From CAYWBU01 sp942491525 (GTDB taxonomy: Bacteria > Desulfobacterota > Desulfomonilia > UBA1062): a stretch of DNA of 19,836 nt. Below the pieces are notes generated by a model. It was given only the letters and a program-made list of their open reading frames with translations. It ran no database searches and had not been told where the DNA came from. The translations under genes were made by a program, and so were the position numbers. Within the stretch, counting starts at the first letter, position 1. Each line of letters opens with the position of its first letter. The stretch spans positions 1 to 19,836 of the forward strand of contig CALOBW010000001.1 of NCBI GenBank assembly GCA_942491525.1, given 5' to 3'. Below are positions 1-6,532 of the stretch, piece after piece.

Positions 1-432
1 GGCAAAGATGAAAACTTGCGCGCTATCGTTGAAGATAAACGTATCTATGATAATGTAAAAATAATTGTTTCGAAATATCCTTACGGAACACATGGGAAAC
101 CTAATCCATGTATAGTTTATAGTATTTCGAGTGTCAAAGGGTTGGACGGTATTAAATCGGGAAATGATATTCTGCAACAGACTGAATTGTTATTGGAAAA
201 GTCAGAATTTGATTTGAAATTTGGTGAAAGATATCAGCAGGAGATTAATGGTCGTGTTTTTGATGTTATGCCATATGATCTTAAATTTAATGATGTAGTT
301 ATAAATCAGAAAATTATGGTTTGTCTATTCGATAGAAATGTACTTACGATAACAATAGGTGGCTATAATCCTGAGGATATTGAAAACTTATTAGCAGTTC
401 TGTCTCGTGTACAAATTACTGAGATTTTTTGA
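1..432 (+). CDS. Unrecognised protein, 3' part only
   Basis: The reading frame is open from the first base of the window to a TGA at 430-432, so the gene starts outside and only its last 143 codons are visible. A TTG at 16 could be read as a start, but the frame continues upstream without a stop. The visible part has no signal peptide, membrane segment or cysteine motif. It alternates short beta-like stretches and ends in a helix-like segment (ENLLAVLSRVQI), a layout loosely reminiscent of PsbP/DcrB-like domains, but I do not recognise the family. The DNA is clearly more AT-rich than the following gene. The next start codon lies 14 bp downstream, so the two genes are probably co-transcribed. 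Confidence 0.7.
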   Translation, partial: GKDENLRAIVEDKRIYDNVKIIVSKYPYGTHGKPNPCIVYSISSVKGLDGIKSGNDILQQTELLLEKSEFDLKFGERYQQEINGRVFDVMPYDLKFNDVVINQKIMVCLFDRNVLTITIGGYNPEDIENLLAVLSRVQITEIF

Positions 433-446
433 TTAATGAGGCTTTT

Positions 447-794
447 ATGGGAAAAAATGTAACGGATAAAAACCTGGTAGCCTACTGCGGCCTCTACTGC
501 GGCGCCTGCAAGATGTACCTCAAGGAGAAGTGCCCCGGCTGCCGGCTCAATGAGAAGGCCTCCTGGTGCAAGGCGCGCAGCTGCTGCATTGAACATGAAT
601 ATGCCAGCTGTGCCGACTGTAACGATTTTGCCGATCCCATGCTGTGCAAGGATTTCAATAACTTCATGTCCAAGTTCTTCGGCTTCATCTTCCGCTCCGA
701 CCGCGAAGCCTGCATTAGCCAGATCAAGGAGCTGGGCCTTGATGGGCATGCCATTAATATGGCCGAGACCGGGAGGCAGACAATCAAGAAGTAG
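447..794 (+). CDS. Cysteine-rich DUF3795-type protein
   Basis: This is a 115-residue soluble protein with 12 cysteines. The N-terminal motif CGLYCGACKMY (C14, C18, C21) followed by CPGC (C29, C32) is the hallmark I associate with DUF3795, a small family of presumed zinc- or metal-binding proteins common in anaerobes. Further cysteines lie at 41, 46, 47, 55, 58, 67 and 89. No enzymatic role is known to me. The ATG at 447 is chosen because GAGG at 438-441 sits at a proper distance; an in-frame TTG at 429 overlapping the previous stop is a less likely start. The gene lies 14 bp after the preceding gene and 46 bp before the hydrolase on the same strand. The C-terminal 45 residues lack the cysteine pattern. 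Confidence 0.85.
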   Translation: MGKNVTDKNLVAYCGLYCGACKMYLKEKCPGCRLNEKASWCKARSCCIEHEYASCADCNDFADPMLCKDFNNFMSKFFGFIFRSDREACISQIKELGLDGHAINMAETGRQTIKK

Positions 795-840
795 GCTTGT
801 TATGCTTGTTTTGTAATTTATTGTTTCTTTGGAGGTTGTG

Positions 841-1689
841 ATGAATCCAGAACTTAAGTCAATCAAAGTTGACGGCGCCAGCATGGATTATCTGGACTAT
901 GCCGGCGACAATCCGACCGTGGTTTTTCTGCATGCCACCGGCTTCATGCCCTGGCTCTGGCACCCTATCGCCCGTGAAATTGCCGGCGCTCACCACATTC
1001 TTGCGCCGGCTTTCTGCTCTCACCGCATGTCAGATCCGCACGCCGGCGGTCTGGCCTGGTATCAGCTGGCCGGCGATCTGGTCTTGATGCTTGGAAAGTT
1101 GGGTATTGAGCGCCCGGTGCTGGTCGGTCACTCCATGGGCGGCGCCATCGCCACCATTGCGGTTGGGGAACTGGGGCTGGACGTTGCCGGCATGCTTTTG
1201 ATTGAACCGATCTATCTGCCCCGTGAGATCTATGGGATCGAAATGACCGTTGATCAGCATCCGCTGGCCGCCAGGGCCATTAGACGGCGCAACGGCTGGG
1301 CCGACGATCATGAGGCGCGTGACTATCTCAGAAGCCGCAAATTATTTGCCGATTGGGATGGCGAGATGCTTGAACTCTACATTGAGCACGGCATGCAATT
1401 GAATGCTGACGGACGTCTGGTGCTGAAGTGCGAACCCGAGCAGGAGGCCTCCCTCTTCATGGGCTCGCGCCACTATGATCCCTGGCCGCTGTTGCCCAAG
1501 ATCGGCTGCCCGGTCTGGCTGCTGGAGGGCGAGCTCAGCGAGAATCGGGTTTTCATCGACCTTAAGGCCGCCGCCGAACTCTTGCCGGCCGGGCACTATG
1601 AGTCATTGGATGGTCTTGGGCACCTGATGCCTATGGAGGACCCGGGACGTATTGAGACCTATATCTGGCAGTTTCTGAAGGATATATGA
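841..1689 (+). CDS. Alpha/beta-hydrolase, serine nucleophile
   Basis: This 282-residue protein has the alpha/beta-hydrolase fold. The nucleophile elbow is GHSMGG with Ser98. An oxyanion-type HATGF lies at residues 31-35, an acidic pair in LLEGELSEN (E232 or E234) is the likely acid, and the catalytic His is probably H261 in LDGLGHLMP. There is no signal peptide, so it should be cytoplasmic. The substrate cannot be read from the sequence; esterase, lipase-like and C-C hydrolase activities all remain possible. The ATG at 841 follows GGAGG at 831-835; an in-frame TTG at 829 overlaps that site and is rejected as the start. The stop codon lies inside the palindrome at 1686-1715, which separates this gene from the convergent gene on the other strand. 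Confidence 0.88.
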   Translation: MNPELKSIKVDGASMDYLDYAGDNPTVVFLHATGFMPWLWHPIAREIAGAHHILAPAFCSHRMSDPHAGGLAWYQLAGDLVLMLGKLGIERPVLVGHSMGGAIATIAVGELGLDVAGMLLIEPIYLPREIYGIEMTVDQHPLAARAIRRRNGWADDHEARDYLRSRKLFADWDGEMLELYIEHGMQLNADGRLVLKCEPEQEASLFMGSRHYDPWPLLPKIGCPVWLLEGELSENRVFIDLKAAAELLPAGHYESLDGLGHLMPMEDPGRIETYIWQFLKDI

Positions 1690-1715
1690 GGGGGAACTTT
1701 TAAGTTCCCCCTCAT
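1686..1715. terminator. Perfect 30-bp palindrome between convergent genes
   Basis: Two 14-bp arms (ATGAGGGGGAACTT and its reverse complement) surround a TT centre. The palindrome contains the hydrolase stop codon and ends 5 bp before the stop of the facing minus-strand gene. It can form a strong hairpin in either transcript, so it probably serves as a shared bidirectional terminator. There is no long T run on either side, so intrinsic termination is inferred from position and stem strength. Confidence 0.6.
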
Positions 1716-1720
1716 CTGTT

Positions 1721-2863
1721 TCAAGCAGTTGCTGATTTGCGCTTATCCAGAATGGCTTTGCCCATGACGACGGCACAGGCGATGTTGAGCACGATACTGA
1801 GCACGGACAGGGATAGCATGGTGAAATCGTTGCGCGGCCAGACCACCATGTGAGCGGCGTAGAAATCTTCAAAGGTGAAGTAGTACATGAACCAGGCCGC
1901 CAGAGTGAAGCCGCGGGCCTGCAGCCAGGTGCCCTTCTTGATGAAGAGGGCCGGGATGGTGCATGCGAGCAGAACCATCAGCTGGGTGGTGGCGGAACCC
2001 GGGAAGTTGAGGTAGACATAGGTGTAGTTCCAGACATCGTAGGCGATGATCCAGAGTACGGTCATACCGGGCCAGACCATATCCTTCTCCGGACTGTCAT
2101 CGGCGTGGATCTCTTTCCAACCCCAGAAACAGGTGATGATGGAGAGGACGCCGGCGATGCCGTTCAGGATGTTCCAGATGTAGCCCATGTCAAAATCCTG
2201 TCCCACGGCCTCGGCAATGTTGACCGCCAGGAAGAGGGCGCAGATCATCTTGGCAAACTTGTACTGGTCAAGTTTGGTGAAACGCATCAAAAGGAACCAG
2301 CACGAGGCAAAGACCACCGAGTAGAGCTTGGCCCACTTGAACCAGTAGGTGATGCCGTAGCTGGTCCAGACCGGAATCAGCAGAATCGGCAGCACGAAGA
2401 AGAAGACGATGCCGGACCACTTCTGGCGGCGGAAGAGTTCGTTGAGCAGGATCAGCACTAAGATGGTGCCCCAGATGTGAATGTGGGAAACGATGCGGTT
2501 CCAGTAGAGCAGGTCGAACTCTTCGCGCGAGTTTATAACTTTGATGGTCTTCTCATCGACGATGCGCATGCTGGCGCCTTCAAACTCGTTGATCTGGTCG
2601 CCCTCGGCGCCCACGATGGTGAGCTGGTCGCCGTCCAGGGTCCAATTTTTGACTTCGGTGAAGTTCTGGCCGTTGAACTGGCGCTGAACCTCAACGGTGC
2701 CGTCGGTGGCAAACTCCAGACGGATGAAGTTGCCGCCCTGGCCGACATCGCCCTCCAGGATGACCTGATAGTCGCCCAGGTCGGGCAGCTCGGCTGCGAA
2801 CAGGCTGCCGGTGCTCATCAGCATGGTCAGCAGCAGTAATAAAACTTGTGCTTGTCTCTTCAT
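1721..2863 (-). CDS. DUF5692-like membrane protein with secreted N-terminal domain
   Basis: This is a 380-residue protein in three parts. Residues 1-23 are a signal peptide ending LFA/AE. Residues 24-120 are a soluble, strand-rich domain with lipocalin-like alternation (TWTLDGDQLTIVG-type strands, here NWTLDGDQLTIVG). Residues 128-375 hold about eight membrane segments. The membrane part carries motifs I associate from memory with DUF5692: NELFRRQKWSG, WNILNGIAGVL, KDMVWPGM, WIIAYDVWNYTYVY and FIKKGTWLQARGFTLAAW. The function of that family is unknown to me. The secreted N-terminal domain looks like an addition to the usual membrane-only protein. GAGGAG stands before the ATG, and the gene starts 11 bp after the epoxide-hydrolase-like gene, so the two form an operon. 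The family name needs a profile search. Confidence 0.7.
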   Translation of the reverse strand: MKRQAQVLLLLLTMLMSTGSLFAAELPDLGDYQVILEGDVGQGGNFIRLEFATDGTVEVQRQFNGQNFTEVKNWTLDGDQLTIVGAEGDQINEFEGASMRIVDEKTIKVINSREEFDLLYWNRIVSHIHIWGTILVLILLNELFRRQKWSGIVFFFVLPILLIPVWTSYGITYWFKWAKLYSVVFASCWFLLMRFTKLDQYKFAKMICALFLAVNIAEAVGQDFDMGYIWNILNGIAGVLSIITCFWGWKEIHADDSPEKDMVWPGMTVLWIIAYDVWNYTYVYLNFPGSATTQLMVLLACTIPALFIKKGTWLQARGFTLAAWFMYYFTFEDFYAAHMVVWPRNDFTMLSLSVLSIVLNIACAVVMGKAILDKRKSATA

Positions 2864-2874
2864 TATAACTCCTC

Positions 2875-3672
2875 TCAGTTGTTTGTTTTATTCAGCCAAT
2901 CCAGCAGGATGGCATTGAATTTATCGGGTTCATCGGTCATCACCCAGTGGCGGGTATCCAGGCCGTGCACTTCGCAGTCCTCAGTTTGGGCCAGGCGCTT
3001 CTCAAAGACTTCGGAGTGGAACATGGTCGGTTTGTTCTTGCCGTAGTAGAAGAGCATGGGGCACTCGGGGAAGAAGTCCACATTGCCCTGGGATTTTCGG
3101 CTCAGGATGTGTTTCCACTTGACGTAGTAACCGTAGGTCATGCCGGACCAGATCAGCTCCGGATCGCCGGGGGCGTGCACAAAGTTGGCCATGTAGCGGG
3201 TCATTTTGTCACCGATCTTGCCGCCCAGCAGCCAGGCCACGGTCAGGAAAAGCTGATAGTAGACCGTGAAGACTACCATCTTGAAGGGCAGCTTCATATC
3301 TTTGGAGCCGGCATCGCCGACATCGACGCCGATGATGCGTTTAACGCGCCGCTTGTTCTGCATGTAGTACTGGTAGCCGAAGAAGCAGCCCCAGTCGTGC
3401 AGCAGCAGGGTTACGGGCTGGTCAGGGGAGACGGTGTCGATGATGGCTTCGAAGGCGTCGATCTCATCCTGCAGGTAGTAGACCTTGCGCGCCTTGTTTT
3501 TGTCAAAGCCGGGCAGGGTGAAGCGTACGGTGCGGTATTTACTTTTAAGCAGTTCGACCTGGGGGTCCCAGAGGCGGTAGGTATCGGGCCAGCCATGGAT
3601 CATGACGATTGTTTCTGATCCGCCGCCCTCAATGTGGACATCAATGTTATTTACGTTGATAATCTCGGACAT
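2875..3672 (-). CDS. Epoxide-hydrolase / haloalkane-dehalogenase-like alpha/beta-hydrolase
   Basis: This 265-residue protein has the alpha/beta-hydrolase fold with an aspartate nucleophile. HGWPD (residues 26-30) is the oxyanion motif, LLHDWG places Asp93 at the nucleophile elbow, and DTRHWVMTDEP supplies the catalytic His242. This pattern (HGxP, HDWG, HW near the end) is typical of epoxide hydrolases and haloalkane dehalogenases, which attack the substrate through an aspartyl ester. The lid region (about 125-190) is rich in Tyr, as in epoxide hydrolases, where lid tyrosines polarise the oxirane. There is no signal peptide. The ATG follows AAAGGAG. The gene is first in an operon with the DUF5692-like gene and has its own promoter and a palindromic operator candidate about 160-180 bp upstream. 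Substrate unknown. Confidence 0.85.
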   Translation of the reverse strand: MSEIINVNNIDVHIEGGGSETIVMIHGWPDTYRLWDPQVELLKSKYRTVRFTLPGFDKNKARKVYYLQDEIDAFEAIIDTVSPDQPVTLLLHDWGCFFGYQYYMQNKRRVKRIIGVDVGDAGSKDMKLPFKMVVFTVYYQLFLTVAWLLGGKIGDKMTRYMANFVHAPGDPELIWSGMTYGYYVKWKHILSRKSQGNVDFFPECPMLFYYGKNKPTMFHSEVFEKRLAQTEDCEVHGLDTRHWVMTDEPDKFNAILLDWLNKTNN

Positions 3673-3790
3673 TTTAATCTCCTTTAAAACCGGTCAGGTT
3701 ACCCAGCCCGGTGTATTTATATGGCCGCGGGGTGTATCTGAGTTGGATTTAAGTTTTGCGGTGCCATGTATGTTAAATGCCCCTTGTTTT

Positions 3791-3803
3791 GTCACTATGT
3801 GAC
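3791..3803. other. Small perfect inverted repeat in the operon leader
   Basis: GTCAC-TAT-GTGAC is a perfect 5-bp inverted repeat lying about 40 bp downstream of the expected transcription start of the minus-strand operon. It may be a second protein-binding site or a weak leader hairpin. Confidence 0.3.
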
Positions 3804-3829
3804 GTTATGTGTCCTAAATACTGCATTTT

Positions 3830-3849
3830 AAGCGAACGACTGTTCGGTT
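3830..3849. promoter_or_regulatory. TetR-style palindromic operator candidate
   Basis: AAGCGAAC-GACT-GTTCGGTT has 8-bp arms with one mismatch around a 4-bp centre. Its perfect core is CGAAC-N4-GTTCG. The form resembles operators of TetR-family repressors, often built on ACCGAAC half-sites. It covers the expected +1 and the edge of the -10 of the minus-strand promoter, a classical repressor position. No regulator gene is present in the window. Confidence 0.5.
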
Positions 3850-3876
3850 TATACCTATTTGTGAAAAAATTAACAA
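3848..3876 (-). promoter_or_regulatory. Sigma70-type promoter of the epoxide-hydrolase/DUF5692 operon
   Basis: On the minus strand TTGTTA (3876-3871) is followed after exactly 17 bp by TATAAA (3853-3848). The expected transcription start is near 3841, giving a leader of about 170 nt before the ATG at 3672. The -10 element abuts the palindrome at 3830-3849, so binding there should block initiation. Confidence 0.6.
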
Positions 3877-3898
3877 GCGCAAATTGTAATTAATTTGC
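3864..3898 (-). terminator. AT-rich terminator candidate behind the MATE gene
   Basis: Reading the minus strand past the MATE stop codon (3930), a perfect inverted repeat GCAAATT-N6-AATTTGC occupies 3898-3879, and a run of six T follows at 3869-3864. The stem is AT-rich and the T run is 9 nt away, so termination may be leaky. The element overlaps the -35 region of the next operon's promoter, so it would help separate the two transcription units. Confidence 0.4.
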
Positions 3899-3929
3899 AT
3901 AAAATTTACATAGGCCGGTCGATCTGTTT

Positions 3930-5285
3930 TTAATCGCATATATCGGCTTGACGGCATGCATCCCTCCTGACCAGTTGCTGCGCCACGACCAGTGTTGTGA
4001 GGGCGGCTGACCAGTTGATGGCAAAGATGGCGATCCAGATACCCTCCACGCCCAGCCGGACTGTGACGAGCGGGAAGAGAACCGCCGGCAGCAGCAGTTG
4101 CCTTATCAGGCCGATAATCAGCCCGTAGATTGGTCGTTTGAGTCCCTGCAGGGCCGAGATGTTAACGTAGAGAATCACATAGGCCGGCAGCAGGAAGGCC
4201 ATCAGCTTGAGGTAGAAACGGCCGATCTCGATTACCGCCGGGTCATCGGTGAATATGGCAACCAGGCTGCCGGCGAGGCTGAAAACAGCAATTGTGCCGA
4301 GCAGCATGGCGCTGCAACCGTATAACTGGGCATTGCGGATAGTAGCCCGGATACGTTTAAACAGGCCGGCGCCGCGGTTTTGGGCAACAATCGAGACGGT
4401 TGCGGTATTGAGGCCGATGGTCGGCAGCAGGGCAATCTGCTCTATGCGGGTGCAGACGCCGTAGGCCGCCACCGGGGCCTGGCCGAAGCGGCTGGCAAAA
4501 TAGGTAATGATGAAGATGCCCAGGCCCACGGTCATCATGTTGAGGGCCGAGGGGAATCCCTGGGCGGCAATATCTCTGAAGGGTTTCAGACGCGGGATCA
4601 GCTCTTCGCGGCAGCGTTCACAGATCAGCTCGGTCCGGCTGACCCGGTGCGCCAGGTAGGCTGCGCCGCAACCCTCAATGATGACGGTGGCAATGGCCAC
4701 GCCGCGCACACCCATGGCCGGCAGGCCGAAACCGCCGTAGATGAACCAGGGGTCCAGAATGATGTTCATCAGGAAGCCGGCAACCAGGAAGTTGCGCATG
4801 GAGCGCGTGTCGCCCAGGGCGTTCAGGATGGCGTTGAACATGAAGGTCAGCATGAAAAAGATTGAGAAGGTAAAGATTGGCTGCATGTACTCCAGGCAGG
4901 TCAGCAGATAGTGCCCCTCGGCGCCCAGGGTCATAAACATGTGGGGCGCGCCCTGGATGCCGAAGATTGTAATCAGGAGGCTGACGAATACACCGAAAGA
5001 GAGTCCCTGGATGGCGTAAGTTCTGGCCTGCAGTTTATTGCCGGCCCCCAGGGCGTTACCGATCAGGGCCGTGGTGCCGCTGGCGATACCGCTGCCCAGA
5101 GCGATGATGATAAAGAAGACCGGGAAGGATAGCGACAGGGCGGCCAGGGCCTCGGTGCTGATCAGGCCGGCAAAGTAGGTGTCGACCACATTGAACATGG
5201 TGTGGAAGAAGAAACCCACGCTGGAGGGGATCGCGATCTTTGCCAGCAGTTTGTCGATGGGTTCCTCGATGAGCGGGTTTGTCAT
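3930..5285 (-). CDS. MATE-family efflux transporter
   Basis: This 451-residue integral membrane protein matches the length and roughly 12 hydrophobic segments of MATE (NorM/DinF-type) exporters. The first half shows the family pattern: IPSSVGFFFHTMFNVVDTYF, then STEALAALSLSFPVFF and ALGSGIASGTTALIGNALGAG. The second half repeats it with FPSALNMM and AYGVCTRIEQIALLP. Such proteins export organic cations or small metabolites in exchange for Na+ or H+. The ATG at 5285 is preceded by AAGGAG; an upstream in-frame start at 5354 would overlap the ThiF gene and has no such site. The gene follows the ThiF-family gene by 44 bp and is probably co-transcribed, which suggests export of a compound made or modified by that enzyme. 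The cargo is unknown. Confidence 0.92.
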   Translation of the reverse strand: MTNPLIEEPIDKLLAKIAIPSSVGFFFHTMFNVVDTYFAGLISTEALAALSLSFPVFFIIIALGSGIASGTTALIGNALGAGNKLQARTYAIQGLSFGVFVSLLITIFGIQGAPHMFMTLGAEGHYLLTCLEYMQPIFTFSIFFMLTFMFNAILNALGDTRSMRNFLVAGFLMNIILDPWFIYGGFGLPAMGVRGVAIATVIIEGCGAAYLAHRVSRTELICERCREELIPRLKPFRDIAAQGFPSALNMMTVGLGIFIITYFASRFGQAPVAAYGVCTRIEQIALLPTIGLNTATVSIVAQNRGAGLFKRIRATIRNAQLYGCSAMLLGTIAVFSLAGSLVAIFTDDPAVIEIGRFYLKLMAFLLPAYVILYVNISALQGLKRPIYGLIIGLIRQLLLPAVLFPLVTVRLGVEGIWIAIFAINWSAALTTLVVAQQLVRRDACRQADICD

Positions 5286-5296
5286 AGTTACTCCTT

Positions 5297-5313
5297 GGCT
5301 TAAGATATAAGCC
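5297..5313 (-). other. Hairpin directly in front of the MATE ribosome-binding site
   Basis: GGCTTA-N5-TAAGCC is a perfect 6-bp inverted repeat whose end touches the AAGGAG site (5296-5291). In the ThiF-MATE transcript it would form a small hairpin just upstream of the ribosome-binding site. It could mark an RNA processing point or tune MATE translation; this is inferred from position only. Confidence 0.35.
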
Positions 5314-5329
5314 GGGGAGCAGGCAGATG

Positions 5330-6247
5330 CTACCCCCGCCGGTAGAGGGCCCACCAGGCTTCAATTAACCAGGCGGCCGGTTTTTTGAAGATGCCGGTCT
5401 GCAACCGGTACATGATTCTGTTGCCGATTCTGACGGGTGTCAGATGGTTGATGCCAAAGGCGTGGTCAATTTTGATCTTCTCGGCCTGAATGTCCCAGTA
5501 GCGCGGAAAGACGGTCGACTGCCAGCGGCCGGTGAGCTCCTTGACAATCTCCATGGCGCCGATGGATGAGGAGCTCCAGACCATGGGGCAGAGCTGGGCC
5601 GGGGCAACTTCGCCCTCCACGTAGCGGCTGAAGTAGTCGATATGCCAGTGGCCGCCGCTGTGGTAGAAGCGCAGCCCCATGCGATTCTGGCGGCTGTTGA
5701 GCAGGTCGTGCAGCCCTGTGTAGTTGTCGATTCGGGGCGCACCGCCGATCAGGCCGATGTAGGGGCTTTGGGGTCTGATAATTGAGACCGCGGCCCAGGA
5801 ACCGGCCGGCAGTACCAGCAGGCCCGGCTTGCCGTGCTTCTGGCAGAGAGTGAAAAGGATGATGCTGAAGGCAAAGTCATCGGCGGCCGGAAAGACGATG
5901 TCGGCCTGCCTGACCAGCGGGTCCAGCTCGGCATGCTCCAGACGCCGGTCATGCACGCTGACTCTGGCATTTGGGTTGATGTCTAGGATCTGCTCTTTGA
6001 TCACGTCTGCCTTGTTGCGGCCCATGGTGCTCTGGAAACAGGCGATTTGACGGTTGCTGTTGGTGGGCGTGTAGTCGTCAAACTCCACCAGGCTGAAGGT
6101 TTCAATGCCGGTGCGGGCCAGGGCCAGGGCGACGGTGCCACCGATGCCGCCGCAGCCTACGATCAGGATGTGCGACTCTTTGAGTCTCTTCTGCTCCTCA
6201 TCGCTGAGGATGCCCATGTTGCGGTCGAAAAGTTCACTGTAGTTCAT
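5330..6247 (-). CDS. E1-like (ThiF/MoeB/TcdA superfamily) adenylyltransferase
   Basis: This 305-residue protein has a Rossmann-type ATP-binding motif VGCGGIGG (30-37). FDDYTPTNSNRQ follows (56-67), with the D, N and R residues that bind ATP-Mg in E1-like enzymes. Lys79 in GRNKA and the DD pair at 123-124 match other conserved positions. These enzymes adenylate a C-terminal carboxylate or a related acid. The zinc CxxC pairs of ThiF and MoeB are absent, and no ubiquitin-like or sulfurtransferase partner is nearby, so a housekeeping ThiF or MoeB role is unlikely. Cys220, before the SSSSIGAMEIVKELTG helix, is the only obvious cysteine there. The C-terminus (residues 290-305) is Trp-rich and hydrophobic. 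The ATG at 6247 follows GGAG; an upstream TTG at 6301 lacks a site. The MATE exporter is next in the same unit. Confidence 0.85.
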   Translation of the reverse strand: MNYSELFDRNMGILSDEEQKRLKESHILIVGCGGIGGTVALALARTGIETFSLVEFDDYTPTNSNRQIACFQSTMGRNKADVIKEQILDINPNARVSVHDRRLEHAELDPLVRQADIVFPAADDFAFSIILFTLCQKHGKPGLLVLPAGSWAAVSIIRPQSPYIGLIGGAPRIDNYTGLHDLLNSRQNRMGLRFYHSGGHWHIDYFSRYVEGEVAPAQLCPMVWSSSSIGAMEIVKELTGRWQSTVFPRYWDIQAEKIKIDHAFGINHLTPVRIGNRIMYRLQTGIFKKPAAWLIEAWWALYRRG

Positions 6248-6350
6248 AATCTGCTCCAGAGAGGGCAGAATAGCGTTCTTGAAAATCTTATTCAAGCGCA
6301 ATGTTAGTCGTATGACAGAGAATGATCATCTGGAAATGAATCTGGAGTGT

Positions 6351-6376
6351 GCATTTTCATTATCATGAAAGTATGC
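6351..6376. promoter_or_regulatory. Palindrome in the divergent control region
   Basis: The perfect inverted repeat TTTCAT-TATC-ATGAAA (6355-6370) is extended by GCAT on the left and, after two extra bases, ATGC on the right. It lies between the divergent ThiF and sialidase-like genes, about 65 bp upstream of the + strand -35 element. This is a plausible regulator-binding site; no regulator gene is in the window. Confidence 0.35.
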
Positions 6377-6438
6377 ATTGAAATGGAAATGTATACAAAT
6401 GCTTGCTTAACAGTTGTTATATCTAGTGTCTGTGCGCA

Positions 6439-6468
6439 TTGACAGGCAGTTAGGTTGCTGGTTATAAA
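6439..6468 (+). promoter_or_regulatory. Sigma70-type promoter of the sialidase-like gene
   Basis: A consensus TTGACA at 6439-6444 is followed after 18 bp by TATAAA at 6463-6468. The expected start near 6475 gives a leader of about 58 nt before the GGAGGAG site and ATG at 6533. It is the best promoter match in the window. Confidence 0.65.
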
Positions 6469-6532
6469 ATATATAAACTTTGTTAATAAACCTGGTATTT
6501 GGCAATATGGCTGGGTTAATGGAGGAGCAACT

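Noticed and set aside
363..884. 173-codon minus-strand open frame
   Set aside because: It covers the DUF3795-type gene and two intergenic regions; its Ala/Gly-rich middle is the antisense of that gene's cysteine-rich part.
1850..2461. Long + strand open frame opposite the DUF5692-like gene
   Set aside because: It is the antisense shadow of a gene with signal peptide, membrane segments and ribosome-binding site. The shadow product has a biased, charged composition and no ribosome-binding site.
3791..3803. GTCAC-TAT-GTGAC as a CRP/FNR site
   Set aside because: The half-sites point the opposite way to TGTGA-N6-TCACA and the spacing is wrong.
5330..6247. Calling the E1-like gene thiF, moeB or tcdA
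   Set aside because: The zinc-binding CxxC pairs and the pathway neighbours are missing, and the superfamily is too broad to give a symbol from motifs alone.
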